Positions 57,595 through 64,000 of a stretch of 64,000 nucleotides of DNA are shown here, one piece after another. The notes beneath the pieces were generated by a model. The model had not been told where the DNA came from. It made no database searches and worked only from the letters and a program-made list of their open reading frames with translations. Source of the DNA: an uncultured Bacteroidales bacterium (lineage in GTDB: Bacteria > Bacteroidota > Bacteroidia > Bacteroidales > P3); the NCBI GenBank assembly GCA_937884485.1, contig CALGCG010000057.1:1-64000 (forward strand). Reading direction: 5' to 3'. Both the position numbers and the translations under genes were made by a program. Numbering within the stretch: the stretch's first letter is position 1; each line of letters starts with the position of its first letter.

Positions 57595-58766
57595 TATCTT
57601 TTCAGTACAACAGTTGGTTTCACTTTCACGTGCACCCCCAGGGATAGCATGGTGGCGTGTCCTTTCTCCACGACCCCCCACTGCGGCTCGTTCTGGGTAT
57701 AGGGGAAGTAGTGTATCATTTCCCCTTCGGTCACCACCTCGCACATGCGGAACTTGCGCCAGTGGTACTCAAGCTTCAGCGTCAGGTTTTGGAAGCGCTC
57801 GAAGGTTACGTCGTTGCTGTTGATGGACACGCTGCTGTAGTGTGCGCAACCCATCAGTGGGACGAAATTGGAGCCGTCCCACCAGTTCACTTCCATGCCC
57901 AGGTCTTTCCATTTCATGCGCAGGGTGGGCGAGAAGGCCCATCCGTTGTTGAAGGGAATGGTGGTGTCTCTCACCTGGTGGTAGCGCAGCAGGAGTATCT
58001 CCAGGTCGGCGCTGAAGTCGTCCTCGCTGAAGCGCAGTCCCAATCCGGTGCCGAGGTTCACTTTGTTTTTGGTATGAAGGAATTCGGCGGTGTTGAGGCC
58101 CTCGCCGCCTGTATGCTGCGCCAGGGCATAGATGGGCACATAGGGGGTCCAGCGTCCCAGCGGCAGTTTCAGGTGCGAGGCCAGTCCCAGGTAGAATTGT
58201 TCCTGGTGGTCGCTGCGGTTGAAGATGAACTCGCGCCAGTCTGCCCATGCGTCCACGTCGACAATGCGGTGCTGCACCAGCATCTGCACGCCCCCTTCGG
58301 GGTCGGCGGCATAGGTGAGCTCGCGGTTGTATAGCGGCGTGGGCAGGCCGTGGCCATTATTGTTTTCGAGGCTTCCGATGACCACCGACAGCCAGGGGTA
58401 GAAGTCCACGCGCGCCTGCACCCAGGGCAGTATATGCATCGACGAGGAGGTGTCGCTCCAGGTGGGGTGTGCCGTGGTGTAGGAGAGCGTGGTGGGATAG
58501 CTGTGGGCTCCCCAGTAGTTGAGCCAGTGCACTCCCATCGACAGCTTGACCCGCGGCTCCACCTGCCACACCAGTTTGGGCCTGAAATAGAAACCCGGCA
58601 GCGTGTAGCCGTCCATGCGCTTCAGCCCGAACTCGTTGTCCTTGAAGAAGTGGTGGTTTTCCAGCGTCAGCGACAGGCGTCCCGTCGAGTCGTCCTGGGC
58701 GAATGCGCTACCCATAGAACCTATAAGTCCTATAAGTCCGATGAGTATTGTGCGTCGCAGTTTCAT
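57594..58766 (-). CDS. Predicted outer-membrane beta-barrel protein (390 aa)
   Basis: Signal peptide MKLRRTILIGLIGLIGSMGSAFA, partly built from a nine-base repeat. The mature protein alternates hydrophobic and polar residues with many aromatics (FYFRPKLVWQVEPRVKLSMGVH; ARVDFYPWLSVVIGSLENNN; KLPLGRWTPYVPIYALAQH, given in part), as in outer-membrane barrels of 16-18 strands. Substrate unknown. Overlaps the thioredoxin gene by four bases and ribF by one, so it is co-translated with both. Confidence 0.7.
   Translation of the reverse strand: MKLRRTILIGLIGLIGSMGSAFAQDDSTGRLSLTLENHHFFKDNEFGLKRMDGYTLPGFYFRPKLVWQVEPRVKLSMGVHWLNYWGAHSYPTTLSYTTAHPTWSDTSSSMHILPWVQARVDFYPWLSVVIGSLENNNGHGLPTPLYNRELTYAADPEGGVQMLVQHRIVDVDAWADWREFIFNRSDHQEQFYLGLASHLKLPLGRWTPYVPIYALAQHTGGEGLNTAEFLHTKNKVNLGTGLGLRFSEDDFSADLEILLLRYHQVRDTTIPFNNGWAFSPTLRMKWKDLGMEVNWWDGSNFVPLMGCAHYSSVSINSNDVTFERFQNLTLKLEYHWRKFRMCEVVTEGEMIHYFPYTQNEPQWGVVEKGHATMLSLGVHVKVKPTVVLKR
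58705..58740 (-). repeat. Nine-base repeat inside a signal peptide
   Basis: CCTATAAGT-CCTATAAGT-CCGATGAGT, translated on the minus strand as LIGLIGLIGS in the hydrophobic core of the signal peptide. Gain or loss of a unit would keep the frame. Confidence 0.55.
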
Positions 58767-59881
58767 TGTGCCAGAGCCTTCTTGATGGCCTCTTCGATGT
58801 CCTTGCCGCGGAGGTCGCGGGCGAGGATGGTGCCGTCGGCGCCGATGAGGAGAATCTGCGGGATGCCCTGCACGCCGTAGGTCTCGGTGGCGGTGCGGGT
58901 GCTGTCGACGAGGACGGGATAGTTGATGCCGAGGTCGCCGATGACCTTCTGCAGGTCGGCGGCGCGTTTCTCAGCGTTGCCGCGCTCCCACACGTTGAGG
59001 CCCACCAGCACAAGGCCTTGGCCCTTGTACTTGTTCCACAGGCCGATGAGGTTGTTCTCAATCTCCTGGCGGCAGGGGCCGCACCACGAGGCGAAGAAGT
59101 CCACCAGCGTCACATGGCCCTTGGCCAGGTCGCTGAGCTTGCCGTCCTTGAGCTCGCCGTTCTCGGAGCGCCACTGGCCGGCGATGTCGACGTAGGGGTG
59201 GCCTGCCGACGTGGCCTCGGCCTTGCGCAGCTCCTCCAGCATGCCCTGCAGGGGCTCGTAGGAGGTGATGACCGGGGCGGCGACCTTCAGGATGCTGTCC
59301 AGCTCGCTGTAGGACAGCGCGTCGCCCTGCACCAGCCATTCGAGGGCCATGGCACCGAGGATGTTGTCGGGGTTCTCGTTGTAGAACTCGTGCGAGGCGT
59401 CCATCATGCGCTGGTTGGCGAGCTCGGAGATGCTGTCGAGCATCTTCTCGGCCTCGGCGCGCTGCTCGGCGTCGGGGGTGTTGTAGAGGGCCATCCACGT
59501 ATCCATCTCCTGCTGGAGGTCTTCCATGGAGGTCTTCTTGGCGAACTTCCACATGCGGTCGTTGAGCGGGGTGCCCCACAGGCTGTCGGTGGTGAGGTGG
59601 ATGGTGCCGGGCTCCACCACGCACATGGCGCCGCCGCCGCTGAGGGTGGCAACAGCGCCCACCCAGGGCGCCTCGACCGTGCCGGCGAAGGCAAAGCGGC
59701 CGTCGCTGATTGTCGTGCTGTCCACAATCTCGCTCATGGCGGTTTGGTTGATGAGGTAGACCGTCTGTCCGTTCATGTTGTCGAAGCCTTGGGCCTCGAT
59801 GCTGAATTTGTTGTCGCCCCCGCAGCTGGCCAGCACAAGCGTAACTGCCGCTGCAAAAAGCATTTGCATCGTATTTTTCAT
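58763..59881 (-). CDS. TlpA/ResA-like thioredoxin lipoprotein with DUF4369-type N-terminus
   Basis: 372 residues. Lipoprotein signal MKNTMQMLFAAAVTLVLASCGG. Residues 25-130 are a DUF4369-like beta domain (FSIEAQGFDNMNGQTVYLIN). A helical region follows, then a thioredoxin domain with the redox pair in VTLVDFFASWCGPCRQEIENN (active site WCGPC) and the cis-Pro loop YGVQGIPQILLI. Such proteins reduce disulfides outside the inner membrane, e.g. for cytochrome c maturation. First gene of the leftward operon ending with mutS2; own promoter at 59907. Confidence 0.9.
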   Translation of the reverse strand: MKNTMQMLFAAAVTLVLASCGGDNKFSIEAQGFDNMNGQTVYLINQTAMSEIVDSTTISDGRFAFAGTVEAPWVGAVATLSGGGAMCVVEPGTIHLTTDSLWGTPLNDRMWKFAKKTSMEDLQQEMDTWMALYNTPDAEQRAEAEKMLDSISELANQRMMDASHEFYNENPDNILGAMALEWLVQGDALSYSELDSILKVAAPVITSYEPLQGMLEELRKAEATSAGHPYVDIAGQWRSENGELKDGKLSDLAKGHVTLVDFFASWCGPCRQEIENNLIGLWNKYKGQGLVLVGLNVWERGNAEKRAADLQKVIGDLGINYPVLVDSTRTATETYGVQGIPQILLIGADGTILARDLRGKDIEEAIKKALAQ

Positions 59882-59906
59882 TGTTCTTATTTTTAAATAG
59901 CGACTG

Positions 59907-59914
59907 CAAAGATA
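59907..59914 (-). promoter_or_regulatory. Promoter (-7 box) of the thioredoxin-mutS2 operon
   Basis: Minus strand TATCTTTG followed by CAGTCGC. The nearest TTTG (59938-59941) is 23 bases upstream, slightly wide. Leader about 20 bases. Confidence 0.55.
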
Positions 59915-59958
59915 CGAAAAAAAACAGCAACCGGCGACAAAAACTTTTCATGCCATAT

Positions 59959-60070
59959 CCCTACCAAATTCTACCGTGGAAACCGAGGGTATGAAGAGGG
60001 GAATAATTTGGGAAGAAGATGGGAAGAAGATGATGCGGCAAGGGTGCTGACAGCCAGCGAGTTGTGTATT
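59959..60070 (+). repeat. 11-bp phased dispersed element, copy F
   Basis: Left end CCCTACCAAATTCTACC, then GGTATGAAGAG, GGGAATAATTT, GGGAAGAAGAT, GGGAAGAAGAT (11 bases each), GATG, and the tail GGGTGCTGACAGCCAG...GTTGTGT. It lies in the 365-base divergent region between the thioredoxin lipoprotein and guaB. Confidence 0.75.
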
Positions 60071-60203
60071 TGTTAAAATTTATCGCGAAACGATATATTC
60101 TGCGATTTCGGACGGTCTGTTCGTTAGGCGTTGTAAATCAGTCGGTAGGGAGGATTGTGGGGGTTGTGTTGATATTTTTTTTCTCCATGTCAAAAAAAAG
60201 TTG

Positions 60204-60211
60204 TATCTTTG
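60204..60211 (+). promoter_or_regulatory. Promoter (-7 box) of guaB
   Basis: TATCTTTG preceded by an A-run and T-rich sequence near -33. Start near 60218, leader about 29 bases. Confidence 0.6.
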
Positions 60212-60246
60212 CAAATTAATATTTTTAAGAATAAAATTTTTAAATC

Positions 60247-61719
60247 ATGTATACAGACACTTCTAAATTCATCGGCGAAGGCCTCACTTACGACGACGTG
60301 TTGCTCGTCCCCGCTTACTCCGAAATCCTCCCGCGCGAGGTTACGGTTGCTTCCCGTTTTTCGAAAAACATCACGCTGAACACGCCGCTTGTCAGTGCGG
60401 CCATGGACACCGTCACCGAGGCCGCCATGGCCATCGGCATGGCCCAGGAGGGCGGCATCGGCGTGCTGCACAAGAACATGAGCATCGAGCGTCAGGCCAA
60501 TGAGGTGCGCAAAGTGAAACGTGCCGAGAACGGCATGATTATCGACCCCATCACCCTCAGCAAGGACGCCAAGGTGAAGGACGCTTTGAAGCTGATGGAC
60601 GAATATGGCATCGGCGGCATCCCCATTGTTGATGAAAGCAGGATGCTCATCGGCATGGTCACCAACCGCGACCTGCGCTTCGAGCGCGACATGGAGCGCC
60701 CGCTGAGCGAAATAATGATCACCAAGCTCATCACCACCCACATGGGCACCACTTTCGCCGAGGCTACGGACATCCTCCAGCAGCACAAGATCGAGAAGCT
60801 GCCCGTGGTGAACGAAAAGGGCCAGTTCATGGGCCTCATCACCTACCGCGACATCATGAAGACCAAGGAGCGCCCCAATGCCTGCAAGGACAGCAACGGC
60901 CGTCTGCGCGTGGCCGCCGGCGTGGGCATCACGCCCGACATGATGGACCGTGTGGACGCCCTGGTGAAGGCCGGCGCCGACGCCATCGTCATCGACACCG
61001 CCCACGGCCACTCCATCCGCGTGGTGGAAGCCCTCAAGAGTGTGAAAGCCAAGTATGACAATATCGACGTTGTGGTGGGCAACATAGCCACCGGCGAGGC
61101 CGCCCTGATGCTGGCCGAGGCCGGCGCCGACGCCATCAAGGTGGGCATAGGACCCGGCAGCATCTGCTCCACGCGCATCATTGCCGGTATCGGCGTGCCG
61201 CAGCTCACGGCTGTGTGCGAATGCGTGGGCGCTCTCAAGTCCAAAGGCTACGATGTGCCCGTCATCGCCGACGGCGGCATCCGCTACAGCGGTGACATCG
61301 TCAAGGCCCTGGCCGCCGGCGCCAGCACCGTCATGGTTGGCAGCCTGGTGGCAGGCACCGAAGAAGCTCCCGGCGAGACCATCATCTTCGAAGGCCGCAA
61401 GTTCAAGTCCTACCGCGGTATGGGCAGTCTCGAGGCCATGCAGGCAGGCTCGAAGGACCGCTACTTCCAGGACAAGGAGACCGACTCCAAGAAGCTTGTG
61501 CCCGAAGGCGTTGTGGGCCGCGTGCCCTACAAAGGCACCCTCAGCGAGATTCTGTACCAGATGGTGGGTGGCCTGAAGGCCGGCATGGGCTATACCGGCA
61601 GCCGCACCATCGAGGACCTGCAGAAGGCCAAGTTCATCCGCATCACCGATGCCGGACGCACCGAGAGCCATCCCCACGACATCGCCATCACCCGCGAGGC
61701 TCCCAACTATTCGAGATAA
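60247..61719 (+). CDS. guaB: Inosine-5'-monophosphate dehydrogenase GuaB
   Basis: 490 residues. GLTYDDVLLVPAYSEILPREV at the N-terminus, two CBS domains (about 95-205, IDPITLSKDAKVKDALKLMD; ITTHMGTTFAEATDIL), catalytic loop GIGPGSICSTRI with the active-site Cys, phosphate-binding VIADGGIRYSGDIVKALAAG and GSLVAGTEEAPGE. It oxidises IMP to XMP with NAD+, the committed step to GMP; the CBS domains sense purine nucleotides. Own promoter. The SurA-like gene follows after 36 bases of TTAAG-type repeat. Confidence 0.97.
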   Translation: MYTDTSKFIGEGLTYDDVLLVPAYSEILPREVTVASRFSKNITLNTPLVSAAMDTVTEAAMAIGMAQEGGIGVLHKNMSIERQANEVRKVKRAENGMIIDPITLSKDAKVKDALKLMDEYGIGGIPIVDESRMLIGMVTNRDLRFERDMERPLSEIMITKLITTHMGTTFAEATDILQQHKIEKLPVVNEKGQFMGLITYRDIMKTKERPNACKDSNGRLRVAAGVGITPDMMDRVDALVKAGADAIVIDTAHGHSIRVVEALKSVKAKYDNIDVVVGNIATGEAALMLAEAGADAIKVGIGPGSICSTRIIAGIGVPQLTAVCECVGALKSKGYDVPVIADGGIRYSGDIVKALAAGASTVMVGSLVAGTEEAPGETIIFEGRKFKSYRGMGSLEAMQAGSKDRYFQDKETDSKKLVPEGVVGRVPYKGTLSEILYQMVGGLKAGMGYTGSRTIEDLQKAKFIRITDAGRTESHPHDIAITREAPNYSR

Positions 61720-61755
61720 GTTGTTAAGAAGACAGTAGTTAAGTAGAAAAAGCAA

Positions 61756-63840
61756 ATGAAAAAGAAGATATTGCTGGCTGCGGCCATCATTTCGGTATTC
61801 GGTTTCCAGTTTTCGACAGCCAATGCCCAGGGCAATCCCGTCGTGGTCGAGGTTGGCGGCAAGCAGATACGTCAGCAGGAGTTCATGAAGGACTTCATGC
61901 AGTCTGTCGGCGACAACCTGTTGGCCAAGGGTGCCTCCGAGGCCGAGAAGCGGGCCGCCCTCGACGAGTACGTGGAGCTCTACGCCAATTTCCAGGCCAA
62001 GTTGCGCGACGCGCGCCAGATGGGCCTCGACACCACCACGGCGCTCCGCAACGAGTTGGCAAAATACCGTTCCGAACTGGCAGCTCCCTATCTTATCGAC
62101 TCGGCCATGCTCTCCAAGATCCTGCACGAGGCCTACGAGCGCAACCATTATGCGCTTCACGCCATGCACATCCTGGTGAAGGTGGGCCCCGACGCCGACC
62201 CCGAAGACACGCTGGCGGCCTATAACCGCGCCATGGAATTGCGCAAGCGTGTGGTTGGTGGCGAGAACTTCCATGATGTGGCCATTGAGGAGGTCCGTCG
62301 CGTCGACCCCAATGCCAAGGTGCAGCCCGACGAGGGCAATCTGGGGTTCTTCACTGCGTTCGACATGGTCTATCCCTTTGAAAACGCCGCCTATGCCCTC
62401 CAGCCCGGCGAGGTGAGCATGCCGGTGCGCACCCGCTTCGGCTATCATATCATCAAGCTTGTCGAAAGGGTGGAATTCTATGGCAAGGTGACCATCCAGC
62501 ACTACTGGAACCGCAATCATAACAGTCGCGAAATCGTTCTGTCCGAGTACAACCGATTGATGAACGGCACGCCTTTCGAGATTGTGGCAAGCCAGAGCGA
62601 CGACTATTCCACCGCCCAGAAGGGTGGCCTGCTGGAAAATGTCGACTTCCATCAGCTCCCCGCAGAGTATGTGGCCATAATCAGCCGCCTGAAGGAGGGC
62701 GAGTTCTCCAACCCCTTCTATACCCGCTATGGATGGCATCTGGTGAAACTCCTCAAGCGCGAGGAAATGCCCCCGTTTGAGAAGATGGAGGCCTTCTATC
62801 GCCAGCGCATGGTGCGCGATCCCCGCGGCAATGCCTCCAAGAAATCCTTTGCCGTCACGGCAAGGAAGAAATACGGACTGGTGGACCTGACGACCACTCC
62901 CGTGGCACAAAAGGGAAAGAAGAAAAAGAAAAAGCAGCCGGTGAAGATGGTGGCCAGTATCGATGCGCTCACCGCCAAGCTCACCGACGATGTTTTCACA
63001 GGCCGTTGGAAAATCGGCGACACGGCGTTCACCGAGAATCCGGTGCTGGCACGTGTTCCCGACAAGGAGTATAAAATGCTCGACTTTGTCGACTTTGTGC
63101 GTCGCACCCAGAGCCGCACTCCCCGCACGACGCTCGAATTCTATGCCCGTCAGCGCTACGAGGACTTCCTCGACAGCATCGTCATCGTCTATGCCGACAG
63201 CCAGCTCGAGAAGGAGAATCCTGAGTTTGCCGAGCTCGTCGACGAGTATCGTCGCGGTTTGATGATTTTCAGCTACAACGAGCAGATGGTTTGGACCAAA
63301 GCCATCAAGGACAGCGTGGGCTTCGCCGATTTCTACGCCCGCGAGAGCGCCAAGAAGAGCCTGTCGGTGCCGTCCGATTCGATCTATTTCTGGAAGTCTC
63401 GTGCGCGCGTTGATATATATGATGTGGCTGACAGCCGCTGCCTGGATTCTGACAAGGCCCTCAAGATTGTACGCAAGTCGGTCAAGAAGAACCTTGCCTC
63501 GTCGGACATCCTGATGGCTCTCACGAAAAAAGTCGACAGCAAGAAGTGTGAGGTCGCCGAACCGGTGACATCCTCCATCGAGGTGGTTGAGATGGGCAGA
63601 CAGAACCTGCTGACCGCAGACCAGTGGACGCCGGGGGTCTATGTGGCCCATTCCGGCAAAGGCTACAGGTTGTTGGTGGTGCAGGATATCATCGAGCCCT
63701 GCCTGAAGGGGCAGTTTGAGGCTCGTGGATATTACCTCAATGCTTGGCAAAACGAAGTGGAGGAGAATCTCTGCAAGGAGCTTCGTGGCAAATACAGAGT
63801 GAAAATCCATAAGGATGTTGTCAAATCAATCTCGTTCTAA
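61756..63840 (+). CDS. SurA/PpiC-type peptidylprolyl isomerase with two parvulin domains
   Basis: 694 residues. Signal peptide MKKKILLAAAIISVFGFQFSTANAQ. Helical SurA-type N-terminal region (EFMKDFMQSVGDNLLAKGAS), first parvulin domain (~130-240: HYALHAMHILVKVG ... RTRFGYHIIKLVE), second (~245-345: QKGGLLENVDFHQLPAEYV ... YTRYGWHLVKLLK), then a long helical tail (~390-694) after a Lys-rich linker (KGKKKKKKQ). Such periplasmic chaperones assist outer-membrane protein folding. The next gene starts 26 bases before this one stops, so both are translated from one transcript. Confidence 0.92.
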   Translation: MKKKILLAAAIISVFGFQFSTANAQGNPVVVEVGGKQIRQQEFMKDFMQSVGDNLLAKGASEAEKRAALDEYVELYANFQAKLRDARQMGLDTTTALRNELAKYRSELAAPYLIDSAMLSKILHEAYERNHYALHAMHILVKVGPDADPEDTLAAYNRAMELRKRVVGGENFHDVAIEEVRRVDPNAKVQPDEGNLGFFTAFDMVYPFENAAYALQPGEVSMPVRTRFGYHIIKLVERVEFYGKVTIQHYWNRNHNSREIVLSEYNRLMNGTPFEIVASQSDDYSTAQKGGLLENVDFHQLPAEYVAIISRLKEGEFSNPFYTRYGWHLVKLLKREEMPPFEKMEAFYRQRMVRDPRGNASKKSFAVTARKKYGLVDLTTTPVAQKGKKKKKKQPVKMVASIDALTAKLTDDVFTGRWKIGDTAFTENPVLARVPDKEYKMLDFVDFVRRTQSRTPRTTLEFYARQRYEDFLDSIVIVYADSQLEKENPEFAELVDEYRRGLMIFSYNEQMVWTKAIKDSVGFADFYARESAKKSLSVPSDSIYFWKSRARVDIYDVADSRCLDSDKALKIVRKSVKKNLASSDILMALTKKVDSKKCEVAEPVTSSIEVVEMGRQNLLTADQWTPGVYVAHSGKGYRLLVVQDIIEPCLKGQFEARGYYLNAWQNEVEENLCKELRGKYRVKIHKDVVKSISF

Positions 63841-64000
63841 GCATCTGTCATCCATCGTGCTGGTGGTGGCTGCGCTGCTGGGAGGCTGTTCCCGGATGGC
63901 AAGCGACGCATCGCCTGTCGTTGCCCAGGTCTACGACCAGGAGTTGCACCTCAGCGACCTTCAAGGCTTTGCAACGACGGGCCTCTCGGAGGAGGACAGC
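63815..64000 (+). CDS. Lipoprotein, probably a second SurA/PpiC-family chaperone (partial)
   Basis: ATG at 63815 opens MLSNQSRSKHLSSIVLVV, then a hydrophobic stretch and lipobox LLGGCS. The mature start (VVAQVYDQELHLSDLQGF) resembles the N-terminus of SurA/PpiC-type lipoproteins in Bacteroidales. It overlaps the preceding PPIase gene by 26 bases and runs off the window edge after 62 codons. The PPIase assignment is inferred from context and that short match. Confidence 0.6.
   Translation, partial: MLSNQSRSKHLSSIVLVVAALLGGCSRMASDASPVVAQVYDQELHLSDLQGFATTGLSEEDS

Noticed and set aside
60190..63810. A 1206-codon open frame on the minus strand across guaB and the SurA-like gene
   Set aside because: It is an antisense shadow created by the C/G-rich third codon positions of two clearly real plus-strand genes. 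Its translation is low-complexity (His/Gly/Leu/Val-rich) with no domain. Similar long shadows lie opposite dnaK, the glucan synthase and mutS2.

Overview
The window reads as chromosome of a GC-rich member of the Bacteroidales (phylum Bacteroidota). Several things point there. Promoters are of the Bacteroidota type (TTTG, about 19-21 bases, TAnnTTTG). Two secreted proteins carry BspA-type leucine-rich repeats and type IX secretion C-terminal domains. The primary sigma factor is the short 286-residue form, and lipoproteins and glycan-degrading enzymes are abundant. Most of the window is GC-rich core or glycan-related sequence. Roughly 4.4-10.6 kb is clearly AT-rich and looks like an accessory island. 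No rRNA, tRNA, CRISPR array, prophage or intact insertion sequence was found.

Layout. 0-2.2 kb: the tail of an unidentified gene, a promoter-to-terminator stretch that folds into a long rod (candidate small RNA), and a BspA-like protein. 2.2-4.4 kb: dnaK behind a sigma54-like promoter and a long leader hairpin. 4.4-10.6 kb: AT-rich island with a small orphan ORF and decayed remnants, an unknown membrane protein, a second BspA-like protein, a protein with a HEPN-like motif, and a three-gene toxin-antitoxin-type operon between near-identical 35-base repeats. 10.7-31 kb: a leftward glycan block with two GH78 rhamnosidases (one frameshifted), an SstT symporter, two GH97 enzymes of opposite predicted mechanism, a 2562-residue cyclic beta-glucan synthase-like GT84/GH94 protein, and an EamA exporter. 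31-39.9 kb, rightward: envelope lipoprotein, esterase, TrhP-type U32 protein, membrane protein, fused ThrE exporter, radA, ffh, folD. 40.6-42.1 kb: rpoD and rsmG. 42.1-48.9 kb: a leftward run of hydF, cytidylate kinase-like gene, folA, cinA, DUF486 protein, membrane protein and a GH2 beta-mannosidase. 49.3-53.5 kb: two paralogous macroglobulin-like surface proteins. 53.5-59.9 kb: a tight leftward operon of thioredoxin lipoprotein, outer-membrane protein, ribF, nitrilase and mutS2. 60.2-64 kb: guaB, a double-parvulin SurA-like chaperone, and the start of a lipoprotein.

The most unusual content is in the small repeats. A dispersed intergenic element of about 75-110 bp, made of four GGTAAGAAGAT-like units at an exact 11-bp period, occurs seven times, always at the edge of a transcription unit. 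A short GC-rich palindrome has landed inside six coding regions in several reading frames without breaking them, and once between genes. Nine-base tandem repeats expand Pro-Glu/Asp-X tracts in two unrelated enzymes. All functions are read from sequence motifs and family knowledge; no searches or folding programs were run.
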